This document shows, one piece after another, positions 1 to 12,000 of a DNA stretch of 64,000 nt. Source of the stretch: Apostichopus japonicus (taxonomy: Eukaryota; Echinodermata; Holothuroidea; Aspidochirotida; Stichopodidae). The stretch's first letter is position 1, and every line of letters begins with the position of its first letter. A model generated the notes under the pieces. It had not been told where the DNA came from and did not search any database. It saw only the letters and a list, made by a program, of their open reading frames with translations. The stretch lies in the NCBI RefSeq assembly GCF_037975245.1, contig NC_092561.1, positions 20,781,008-20,845,007 on the forward strand, in the 5' to 3' direction. The position numbers were made by a program, and so were the translations under genes.

Positions 1-2639
1 ATATTAAATAAACAAGTGTGAACTACTATTTAATCCTCACAATTGCTGAAAATGTTGTCATTCACCACCATTTCGACCCTATCTGAAACATTCTTGACCA
101 AACTTGTCATCCACTTTCAATCAGCAGCCACTATATAATAGTTTCTACCTCTGAACCTTATAAAACAATGACGGAGAGAAACACACACAGACACATACCC
201 AAGCAGCTGGTACGAGATAACCAACAAAGTGTAATTACTGTTTACAAAGGACTGACCGTGATGATTCATCGTTTTGCAAATGATACTTGAAGCCTGTGAC
301 CACATTTTTACCCCCCCCAACGAAAAAAAAACACCCCCCCCAACGAAAAAAACAGAGTCGCAGAAGAAACAAAGTTGGAGAAGAGAGAAAGGAAACCTCA
401 CGTTATAGGACTATTTTCTTTAATTTTTCGTAGAAGACTCCACATCACGACTTAATCTGGACAACAAAAGGGATGGTAACCCCTGTTGAGAGAGCCTTGG
501 ACGGGTTTCTCTTTTAACATACAAATATCATCAGAATATCATCGCAGGCAATCATGGACTTTCTGGCCTTTATTACTGCTGGTTAAATCATCGTCAGAGG
601 AGATTATCTGCATATTTAAAAGGGAAAAAAGTGCAACAGCCCCCTAGGAGTATACATACCACACAAAATGTCAGGGGTTAAAGGTCATTGTTAGAGAGCT
701 CGGACAGCGTGCAAAGGCTTCGAGCAGACCAGTTTCAAGAAGAAGTCGTAACAGTCTTTCTATACAATCCTGAATTAGGCAGTGCACAAACAACAAATGA
801 GTGATACTTTTCCTCTGCTTGTAATTCTCTACATGCTAACTGCCCCCCACCCCCCCATCCACCTGCTCACCCCACCATATAATCTTCCCTCTGACACACA
901 GAAACAAATATTTTGGTATTTCCACATGTGGACTTGTCACGACTATTCTTTTCAGTCATTTTTCTTCACCAACCTTGAAACAAAATGTGACCTTTGACCT
1001 CTGACATGTTTGCATGGTAACGAACGATGTTCATAACACTGCATGCCTAGCTTCCATGGAAAATCTTATTTTAATACAAGAAGAAAAAAAAGCACCATAT
1101 GGCCAAAAGTTTACCTCATAAATTCAATACACAGGCATACTGCACTGCAAAGCACTGGACGATTATGCTTGAATATCAATTTCAAAAATATGGTTGGAAG
1201 ACTCTTTTAACCGTATCACCAACACAAGTAACACCCTTTAGAAAACATCTGCACACATTGAATGGGTTTCGAAAAACCTGGGCAGAAAACGTGGAAGCAA
1301 TTTCACATTTTTTAAACTCATTTTTAAAAAATCGCTGTAGCACAGAGATCAGAACTCTTTAACTAGCTCTGGTTAAGAGGATTACATCATTATTGCACAA
1401 CATTTAGTTACCTATGGTTACCAAGCTCACTAGCCTAACAATTCCATGACAACTACAACTTTGGGACTATTTGCTAGGGTCTAGGAGCTGCTACCTCATC
1501 CTGTGCAAAGCGTCAAAAACACCAAGCAACTTTCTGGGGGATAAACACGGCAAACCATTTTAGAGTCCAGGACTTGCTTCCTTCGCCCCTTGGCAGGGCA
1601 CCTCCCTCTGTGCAAACCGAGTCGATATTGTTTACCACTCCCCACTGCAATGTAACATTGTTCTTCTGTTGAACAAACATGTCAAAACACTCCCCCTTCC
1701 AGTACATTATTCCATCTCCCCCCATCCCCCCCCCCCACCATCACAATTTGCAGTGATGCGGTGTTACGGAAAAATCCAGCTTACTGTTGCTGATTCACTA
1801 TTATTTTTCTTGCCAAATGTGTAATGTGAAAAACATCAAAGTTATTTCACTAAAAATATTTCCTGTTCTGTCCGCAGGACTTAATGGGTGCAAGTCAAGT
1901 TGTACAGTTTTAGTTTTCTTTTCATTCTTCTCTGAAAACAGAGAGAACGCATTTTCAAGCTAAAACCATCCTCAAAAAAAAAAAAAAAAAAAACAATTGG
2001 ATGAATTGTCATGTTATGGAAGCGTTTCAGAAAAAAAATTGCCCAGCGAGACTTCAGCAAATATGAAGACAATTTCATGATCTGATTAGCCACCCTGTTG
2101 GTGAGCTGACAAGACACACTTCATAATTCAATATTCTAAATGGTCTGGCTTCATTTTCAAACTTGCTCTCTCTCTGTCTCTCTAGCTCCTTACTTTTCTT
2201 ATTTGGTTTTGGTTGCTAAACTGGGAAACTGCAAGCACAAGGGAGTTGAACATCACAAATAACAAATGTGGTTATTTTATTTACATTCATAAAGCCAGGG
2301 CTGGAGCTTTTGAACACTCATACACCTCAATCTATTCCGCAACACTCCAAAGAAAGGAGTTCGTAAATCGCTACAACATTTTTCCCGATTTTACTATTTC
2401 TAATTTTTTTTTCCATTTTGTTTTGTTCTTCTTCTTGTCATTCATGGATTGCCACTGTCTGAATCAAGGAGGTTGGACAGATATCAGAGAAGAGTCTGAA
2501 AGATGCTTTCTACTGGCTCGTCAATCCCATGTTGACATGAATTTGCCAGGAAGCATGGACAGTCCATTAAATACCCCCAACATTTGTAACTAAAGTCCAA
2601 AGCTTGAATCACTTCAGCATTGATAGGTCTTTAGTGTTT
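1..2639. other. Unassigned region downstream of the gene
   Basis: No exon, RNA gene or element recognised. It may include extended 3' UTR. It holds short C runs (about 311-348 and 1725-1737), an A run near 1975-1993 and a TCTCTC tract near 2166. Confidence 0.5.
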
Positions 2640-2999
2640 ATCTTTCCTTTATTTATTATTTTCTTAATCCCATGAGATCTTAATCTGAATCTTAATCCCA
2701 TGGGAGTTCTGTTTTTTTTCTTGTGTGTTTCCCCAGTAAGATATGACACTTGAGGAAAGAATAATTTAACTGTACAAATATTACACTGGTCGACTGTGTA
2801 TTTTAAAAGTCTACTTAATAATAAGAACCACTAAAGTGTCCCCACATCATGACCATGCCAGTCTACCCACACTGTAACAAACGACCTGATTGGCCAGCCC
2901 TGTGCACTCCTCAGCCAATCACTAAGGCTATATGGTAAGCTTGACTTGAGGATCTGCCCGTCCGTCAGCCCGGTTGTTGGGATGATCCTCCGGCCAACC
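2640..2999 (-). other. Likely 3' UTR with poly(A) signals
   Basis: Follows the TAA. Two overlapping AATAAA hexamers on the minus strand occur at 2653-2648 and 2657-2652, about 345 nt after the stop. A further AATAAA lies near 2278. The actual cleavage site is not visible. Confidence 0.55.
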
Positions 3000-3086
3000 T
3001 TACTTTGATAACTTGCTGATGACTCGGACGAGGGCGCCATTTTCATCTTTCAGTCGTTGGTTGTCTGCTTTGAGTTGCTTTACCGT
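3000..3086 (-). CDS. PPP1R12A: MYPT terminal exon: leucine zipper and stop
   Basis: 28 codons and TAA. It starts [19 protein letters not shown] and ends VRVISKLSK. Leucines at codons 5, 12, 19 and 26 form four exact heptads. This is the LZ-positive C-terminus known in vertebrate MYPT1, which mediates interaction with cGMP-dependent protein kinase. Acceptor CCTTTTCTCCTTCCAG is strong. No alternative exon that would remove the zipper was identified in the preceding intron. Confidence 0.98.
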   Translation of the reverse strand, partial: TVKQLKADNQRLKDENGALVRVISKLSK

Positions 3087-6000
3087 CTGGAAGGAGAAAA
3101 GGAATTGAATATGAGATGGACGGATCTTCCAGTTGGTAGAGAAGCTGATCTAGGCTCAATAAAAATGCTGGCAACTTTTCTGAGAATCTTTTGGTCAAAA
3201 CCACATTCCTCATAGCAACTTCTTTTTCTCTCTCTTTTTATGGCAAAGATATGAGTTTTTCAAAATGTGGTTGTATTTTTGTGAATGAGATCTAGAAGCA
3301 GCAAAGTGAATGAATATCTGTCAATGCAGCTGAAAATGTTTCTGTTCTTCTCTTTAATATTTATCTCACTTATTTATTCAAAGAGAATAAATAATATTTC
3401 TACCAAAAACTGTTTTTTTCATAAAGCAAAAAGCATTTTTTCGAAAAGCATTCCTCATAAACTTTTAAATACGGAAGAACCTTGACAGCTACAGTAAATA
3501 TTATAAGGTTGGGAGGATAAACCAACCACAAGATTATCATAGGAAAGCTAAGCTTTTGATAAATAAACTAGGTTACACTCCATCAACCATATTCTCAGGT
3601 TTAGGAAATAAGATATTGAGGCAGGGTCTTCAACTAACAGCGTGGATACATATTTCTTTTCCATATGTCAAGTTTAGCAATAACATATTGAGATTGGGGT
3701 CTTCAACTAACAGTGTGAAATAATTCTCTTTTTTCCATATAAAGCACTGTCCCTTTGCCTGCTGCAGGAATCTCTCTTTATAGATACACCATTACTTCAG
3801 ACTATCCCTCCCTGATCATGGTATAATGGTAGTGTGGAGGGAGGTTACCAGGCACGGCTGTCAACGGTATCAAACTAACTGGATGATACCTACACTAAGG
3901 TCAATGTGCATTGATCTGAGGCAGGAATCTCTCTTTATAGATACACCATTACTTCAGACTATCCCTCCCTGATCATGGTATAATGGTAGTGTGGAGGGAG
4001 GTTACCAGGCACGGCTGTCAACGGTATCAAACTAACTGGATGATACCTACACTAAGGTCAATGTGCATTGATCTGAGGCAGGAATCTCTCTTTATAGATA
4101 CACCATTACTTCAGACTATCCCTCCCTGATCATGGTATAATGGTAGTGTGGAGGGAGGATACCAGGCACGGCTGTCAACGGTATCAAACTAACTGGATGA
4201 TACCTACACTAAGGTCAATGTGCATTGATCTGAGGCAGGAATCTCTCTTTATAGATACACCATTACTTCAGACTATCCCTCCCTGATAATGGTATAATGG
4301 TAGTGTGGAGGGAGGTTACCGGGCACGGCTGTCAACGGTATCAAACTAACTGGATGATACCTACACTAAGGTCAATGTGCATTGATCTGAGGCAGGAATC
4401 TCTCTTTATAGATACACCATTACTTCAGACTATCCCTCCCTGATAATGGTATAATGGTAGTGTGGAGGGAGGATACCAGGCACGGCTGTCAACGGTATCA
4501 AACTAACTGGATGATACCTACACTAAGGTCAATGTGCATTGATCTGAGGCAGGAATCTCTCTTTATAGATACACCATTACTTCAGACTATCCCTCCCTGA
4601 TAATGGTATAATGGTAGTGTGGAGGGAGGATACCAGGCACGGCTGTCAACGGTATCAAACTAACTGGATGATACCTACACTAAGGTCAATGTGCATTGAT
4701 CTGAGGCAGTAATCTCTCTTTATAGATACACCATTACTTCAGACTATCCCTCCCTGATAATGGTATAATAGTAGTGTGGAGGGAGGATACCAGGCACGGC
4801 TGTCAACGGTATCAAACTAACTGGATGATACCTACACTAAGGTCAATGTGCATTGATCTGAGGCAGGAATCTCTCTTTATAGATACACCATTACTTCAGA
4901 CTATCCCTCCCTGATAATGGTATAATGGTAGTGTGGAGGGAGGATACCAGGCACGGCTGTCAACGGTATCAAACTAACTGGATGATACCTACACTAAGGT
5001 CAATGTGCATTGATCTGAGGCAGGAATCTCTCTTTATAGATACACCATTACTTCAGACTATCCCTCCCTGATAATGGTATAATGGTAGTGTGGAGGGAGG
5101 TTACCGGGCATGGCTGTCAACGGTATCAAACTAACTGGATGATACCTACACTAAGGTCAATGTGCATTGATCTGAGGCAGGAATCTCTCTTTATAGATAC
5201 ACCATTACTTCAGACTATCCCTCCCTGATAATGGTATAATGGTAGTGTGGAGGGAGGATACCAGGCACGGCTGTCAACGGTATCAAACTAACTGGATGAT
5301 ACCTACACTAAGGTCAATGTGCATTGATCTGAGGCAGGAATCTCTCTTTATAGATACACCATTACTTCAGACTATCCCTCCCTGATAATGGTATAATGGT
5401 AGTGTGGAGGGAGGATACCAGGCACGGCTGTCAACGGTATCAAACTAACTGGATGATACCTACACTAAGGTCAATGTGCATTGATCTGAGGCAGTAATCT
5501 CTCTTTATAGATACACCATTACTTCAGACTATCCCTCCCTGATAATGGTATAATAGTAGTGTGGAGGGAGGATACCAGGCACGGCTGTCAACGGTATCAA
5601 ACTAACTGGATGATACCTACACTATGGTCAATGTGTATTGATCTGGAGGACTACCAGGAAGGGACTGGAAAACCGTGCGGACCATATGAACCAGGTTTGT
5701 GAGAAATTCACTGTCCTTGTAGGACAGTGAATTATCAGCGATATGAAAAAACCTTGAAAAGTGTTTTAAAACACTAAAGTAAGAAAATAGCATTGTTTGA
5801 TTTTTGTTTTCATCGTAAAGTAGCCTGAAAGTACTCGGTTGTCTGCTTTGCAAGTGAAAGTGGTAAAACGGCCGTACTACCAAACATTTTATTTTTGTGG
5901 GAAATGAGCATAAAAAAATGTCAACTCTGCTACCGCTTTCTGAATCATCTTTTCCTTACATTGTCAACACTCTGGAACGAGACTAAACATGAGCCTATCG

Positions 6001-9000
6001 AAGAAACTTTCAAGTTGGCAAAGGAATGGTGTAAACAATGGCGGCACAAGACTAGAGAGTGAAATGGTGGTCATCTGACATGATTAAAGCCAGGAACACC
6101 ACCCACTGGGAAACCTCTTGCTAGAAATTTAACAAAATGATTTCTAATATCTCTAATAATGATTTATTGACTTTACCAATCGACTTTCTCGCGATCAAGT
6201 CAGGATTCAACCTTTCTCGCTAAAGTTGTGTAATTCTAAGTGGCTTGAAATCGCAAACTAGAAAGATTTTTTTTTATTCATTTCAAGACTCACTGCAATA
6301 GCCTATGAAACAATTTAGAAATTTTCTGAATACATCAGATATTGTTGACAATCTGAGATAAGAAAATAAAATGATCGAAGCTAGAGAGAGGGAAATTATG
6401 ACAAGCAAAATGAACGAAGATGAAGAAGAAGGAAAAGAAAACAAAAGGCACCGACTTCTTCACAATTGTTTGAGAAACATTTTGTAAACGATTTTTGATT
6501 TTGATAGATGGAAGGATGACTTCACTATGCCTATGATAAAATGGGGGGAGGGGGTGGGGATCAGCACATCCTCAGAAACATGAGGTTACTTAGCCCTTGC
6601 AGTTGAAGTAAAAGCCTGCACCCCGATGTAAAACTTTGAGAGATATATATCATAAATGTTTTCGTAAAACCTCTTTGGTTCAACAAATTATGTCAAATTC
6701 CTCTCAAATATCTAAAAAAAACTGTAATATGGTAATATAACATATCATTAATTTTGTTTACAGTGAGGTTATACCCCTGATATGTAATGTCAAGTCAAAC
6801 AGTATACTAGCATACAGGACTGTTTTTTTTTGTCCATTTAAGCACCTGTGTACCATACACAAATTAATGTAATCCAACTGAATAATGCTAGCCCACCGCT
6901 GTCTTCAAAAGCTCAATGTCGCCCTCATTACCTTCGGAAACATTTCATACTGTAGTTTTTGATTCAAAAGCTCAACAACTCTTAGTTGTAAAACTTAAAG
7001 AGTGATAATGGATGGGTGCAAACATCATCCATGGATAACTTTGTTACAATTCCATCTGCATTTATTTGGCATAAAATCGTACAGTTTGGAATAGTGTGAA
7101 TGATGATCTCAAGCTTGCCACAACTAGAACACAGAAGCAGATGATGTTGACTTTTGCGAATGTATGCAGATTAGGTAGGTCAAAGTTCGGACTAGCTTAC
7201 TCTTCTATGATGTCGGGCTATTAGCGCTTCTTCCTGATAGACGGAAATAAAAATGAATCTCTAACACCTGGCAAGATAATAAGTTCATTCTTCCTACATC
7301 CTTAATAACAGTTTACTTGGGTAAAAAAAAAATCATCGATCTCAGTATATTTATTTGAACAAATTCTTTTGGTCTTTAAATAAAAGTGAAGTGAACAAAC
7401 ATGTAGGAACAAGTAAAACATGTTGGCAAACACCTTTCGGTGTTTGAACTAATGTATGCTTGGGAGCTGTTTCCAATATATCGCCTGCCATATCTGTGCA
7501 CATATGGAAATACACGCTCAGGAATAGTGGGGCTAAATAGAGGGCGCTGTCCTGTTGGTCCTAGTGTGTGTGATCCGTACAGTTTGACGATCTCTGAATT
7601 TATGTAACATGGTCACACCTGATGAACTTGCAAACTGACTCTCTGGGTGATAGACTAGTTCGTGGTTAAACTTGTGCTGTTCAGCGGAAAGCAAGATATG
7701 TTTGATAAACATTAGCTTAAGGTGCTGGAAACGAGCTGGCTTGTCTTGAAAGTTACAATAGATTTCCTCTTTAATGATCTCATCTTAGCATACAGAATGG
7801 TAGATATACTACTAGTGATCCACCCATGGTACCAATATGTTCAGCAGTAATACACTACAGCTTGGCAAGTGTTGTGGAACTGAATAGGACCGCTAGGACA
7901 GCGCCCTCTGTCAAACTTGCGCATGGCTGGAGAGCCCTGCCATTGGTCCTATATAGAATAGTGTCACCCTAGATGCATATGGCAAAATTATCGCAGCAGT
8001 ATTGAAAATCTCTTCTGAAATGTAATAGCTTCAGTATTTGAAGATAAAATAAAATTAACTGTTCACAAAACATTTTATTAAACACCAAAAGAGAGAAAGC
8101 AAGATATGTAACTTGTTCTCAGTGAATGAAAAGTTACCACAGTGTGAAGGGAGGTTAGATAGAGGAAGGGTAGATATGAGGGTAGATAGGGGGAAGGGGT
8201 AGATAGGAGGGTAGACAGAAAGATAAATAGGGGAAGGGTAGACAGGAAAAGGGTAGATAGAAGGATAGATAGGGGAAAGGTAGATAGGGTATGGGGTAGA
8301 TAGAAGGGGTAGATAGGGGAAGGGTAGATAGGGGAAGGGGTAGATAGAAGAAGGGGTAGATAGAAGAAGGGGTAGATAGAAGGATAGATAGGGGGAGGGC
8401 AAATAAGGGAAGGGGTAGAGGGGAAGGGGTAGAGAGAAGAAGGGGTAGATAGGAGATGGAGTAGATAGAAGAAGAGTTTATAGAAGGATAGATAGGGGGA
8501 GGGTAAATAGGGGAAGGGGTAGAGGGGAAGGGGTAGAGAGAAGAAGGGGTAGATAGGGGAAGGAGTAGATATAAGAAGGGGTGGATAGGGGAAGGGTAGA
8601 TAGAAGAAGGGGTAGATAGGGGAAGGGTAGACACCAGAATAGATAGGGGAAGCTGAGATAGGGGGAGGGTAGATAGGAGGGCAGTAGAAGGATAGATAGG
8701 GGAAGGGTAGATTATTAAGGGTATGCTGTAAAAGAGGAAAACTAATGGGATAGTGGAAATAAAGAAAGCCTGGGTTTCTTTCTCTGTACTCACTTTAACT
8801 TCTTCTTCTAATTCTGATATCCTCCTCTCTAATGCTCTTCTTTCCTGTAAATTTGAGAAATGTTTTTAAACATATGAAAACAAAATAATCCTTAAAGGAT
8901 GTGTTAATTTATGTCATTAGTTTTTATGGGTTTACTCCCCATGTCATTCGGGCACACGATTGTCCATGCATTCGATCGATTGCCCTCCTCGTAATTTTTT

Positions 9001-12000
9001 TGGCTGTGATGGGCGTATATTGGAAGTTAATTGCATTGTTAAGATAAGGGGGGGGGGGGGGAGACATGGTTTATGGATTGGGGCTTTATGCCAAACATTT
9101 TTGACAGGGCTGTGTCCTAAAAAAAATGCGGCCCGACGATCCATCCATTTCTGGGGCTTTTTTTAGCTGCATAGGCTCCTTACATTCTGACCTAATTGCA
9201 CTGTGCTTTAACAGAGACAAAGAAGAGACCACTCACCCGTTTGTCGTTGTCTGAAGTTCCTGATCGGCCACCAATTCCTGACTTTGAAACTTGGCTCTTT
9301 AAATCTGCAATTTCTACGTCTTTGCTCTTCACATCCTTCTGAAGCTTGGATATCAAAGAATCCTTTTCATCTACAATCTAAGAAAGAAAATCGTTTGCCA
9401 AATTTAAATTTAAAAACCTGATTCGTGCTTAGCCATGAACGAGCCATACGTCGTCAGACAGTTCCGATGTGAAAACGGGTTCTTTAAAAGAGCTGCGGTT
9501 AAGTTCCATAATTTGATCATGAATATTCATTATTTATTTGAGAATTGAAAATTTGACCCTTTGCGCTGGATGAGGAAAAACAAAATTTTGATAATTTTGA
9601 AAGAGCAGAAGTCTTCCTTTGGGCTGTTTTTTTTGCACCATTTCCATGTCACTGCCCCCTTCTCCCCCGCCCCCATCCCCTCATACATTACTTACTTTTT
9701 TGCAAGATGCACAAGGAGTTGAGGCAGTTTTATCTTTGTCCCTAGTGCTGTATGAACCTGCTGAGGAATTTCGGTCTGCTCGAGATCCGTATCTGTCAAC
9801 AGTTGCTGTAGTTGATGAATCTCCTCCTACCCGACTGAACAGGAAACAAAAAATATATAATTATAAACGATTACTTGAATAATTATAAACGATTACTTGA
9901 CCATCTCCTCCTACCCGACTGAACAGGAAACAAAAAAATATAATTATAAACGATTACTTGACCTTCTCACTTGTCGGGATTAATTTTCACCGAAAATATT
10001 GCCTTTCAAAATTTGCCAAGAATGATCTGATCTATAAGTAAACTCATTTTCTTGGGGAGTTAAAGAGGGACACATCTTGTGACTAGGAGAATTTTGGGGA
10101 GTTAAAGAGGGACACATCTTGTGACTAGGAGCATTTTGGGGAGTTAAAGAGGGACACATCTTGTGACTAGGAGCACTACCTTTTCACAACTTTGCTAATA
10201 GTATCTTTGACTGATCCCGGGTGTGTGACCAAGGTAAATTACGTTGGATCGGATGATTTCGCCGATAGATTTATCTTCTACGTTATTTTAAAACAATGGT
10301 TTACTTAAACATCTTCTGTGACATTAAATACCGACATAAACAAAATGGTTTCTGTTCCAGTCATTCTGGTAACATGGATAACACATTTTACCTAAACCTT
10401 TACAACATTTGTCAAAATCAGTCCTCGAAAGTTAAGGTAAGAAGATTTTTTACTCGGGGGAGTATCTTGCTGCATGTACAGCCAAGATTGTTCCCTTTTA
10501 TCTTCCGATTTCAACCCATGATTCAAAGCCAGTACGGCACACCCACAGACACATTGTTAATATACAATAATACTGCATCAAAGCCAGTACTGCACACCCA
10601 CAGACACATTGTTAATATACAATAATACTGCATCAAAGCCAGTACTGCACACCCACAGACACATTGTTAATATACAATAACACTGCATCAAAGCCAGTAC
10701 TGCACACCCACCGACACATTGTTAATATACAATAACACTGCATCAAAGCCAGTACTGCACACCCACAGACACATTGTTAATATACAATAATACTGCATCA
10801 AAGCCAGTACTGCACACCCACAGACGCATTGTTAATATACAATAATACTGCATCAAAGCCAGTACTGCACACCCACAGACACATTGTTAATATACAATAA
10901 TACTGCATCAAAGCCAGTACTGCACACCCACAGACGCATTGTTAATATACAATAACACTGCATCAAAGCCAGTACTGCACACCCACAGACGCATTGTTAA
11001 TATACAATAATACTGCATCAAAGCCAGTACTGCACACCCACAGACGCATTGTTAATATACAATAATACTGCATCAAAGCCAGTACTGCACACCCACAGAC
11101 ACATTGTTAATATACAATAACACTGCATCAAAGCCAGTACTGCACACCCACCGACACATTGTTAATATACAATAACACTGCATCAAAGCCAGTACTGCAC
11201 ACCCACAGACACATTGTTAATATACAATAATACTGCATCAAAGCCAGTACTGCACACCCACAGACGCATTGTTAATATACAATAATACTGCATCAAAGCC
11301 AGTACTGCACACCCACAGACGCATTGTTAATATACAATAATACTGCATCAAAGCCAGTACTGCACACCCACAGACGCATTGTTAATATACAATAACACTG
11401 CATCAAAGCCAGTACTGCACACCCACAGACGCATTGTTAATATACAATAACACTGCATCAAAGCCAGTACTGCACACCCACAGACGCATTGTTAATATAC
11501 AATAATACTGCATCAAAGCCAGTACTGCACACCCACAGACGCATTGTTAATATACAATAATACTGCATCAAAGCCAGTACTGCACACCCACAGACACATT
11601 GTTAATATACAATAATACTGCATCAAAGCCAGTACTGCACACCCACAGACACATTGTTAATATACAATAATACTGCATCAAAGCCAGTACTGCACACCCA
11701 CAGACACATTGTTAATATACAATAACACTGCATCAAAGCCAGTACTGCACACCCACAGACACATTGTTAATATACAATAATACTGCATCAAAGCCAGTAC
11801 TGCACACTCACAGACACATTGTTAATATACAATAATACTGCATCAAAGCCAGTACTGCACACCCACAGACACATTGTTAATATACAATAACACTGCATCA
11901 AAGCCAGTACTGCACACCCACCGACACATTGTTAATATACAATAATACTGCATCAAAGCCAGTACTGCACACCCACAGACACATTGTTAATATACAATAA

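Larger units (their letters stand above)
5644..8149. other. Intron, mostly unique sequence
   Basis: No exon recognised. It contains a strong 13-bp hairpin (5705-5733), a small hairpin (7427-7446), and a 15-bp inverted repeat pair at 7539-7553 and 7895-7909. Confidence 0.6.

Noticed and set aside
3765-5643. CRISPR-like array
   Set aside because: No unique spacers between repeats; a eukaryotic tandem satellite.
8055-8793. Pro/Tyr/Leu-rich minus-strand frames
   Set aside because: Same cause: the purine-rich repeat at 8150-8712.
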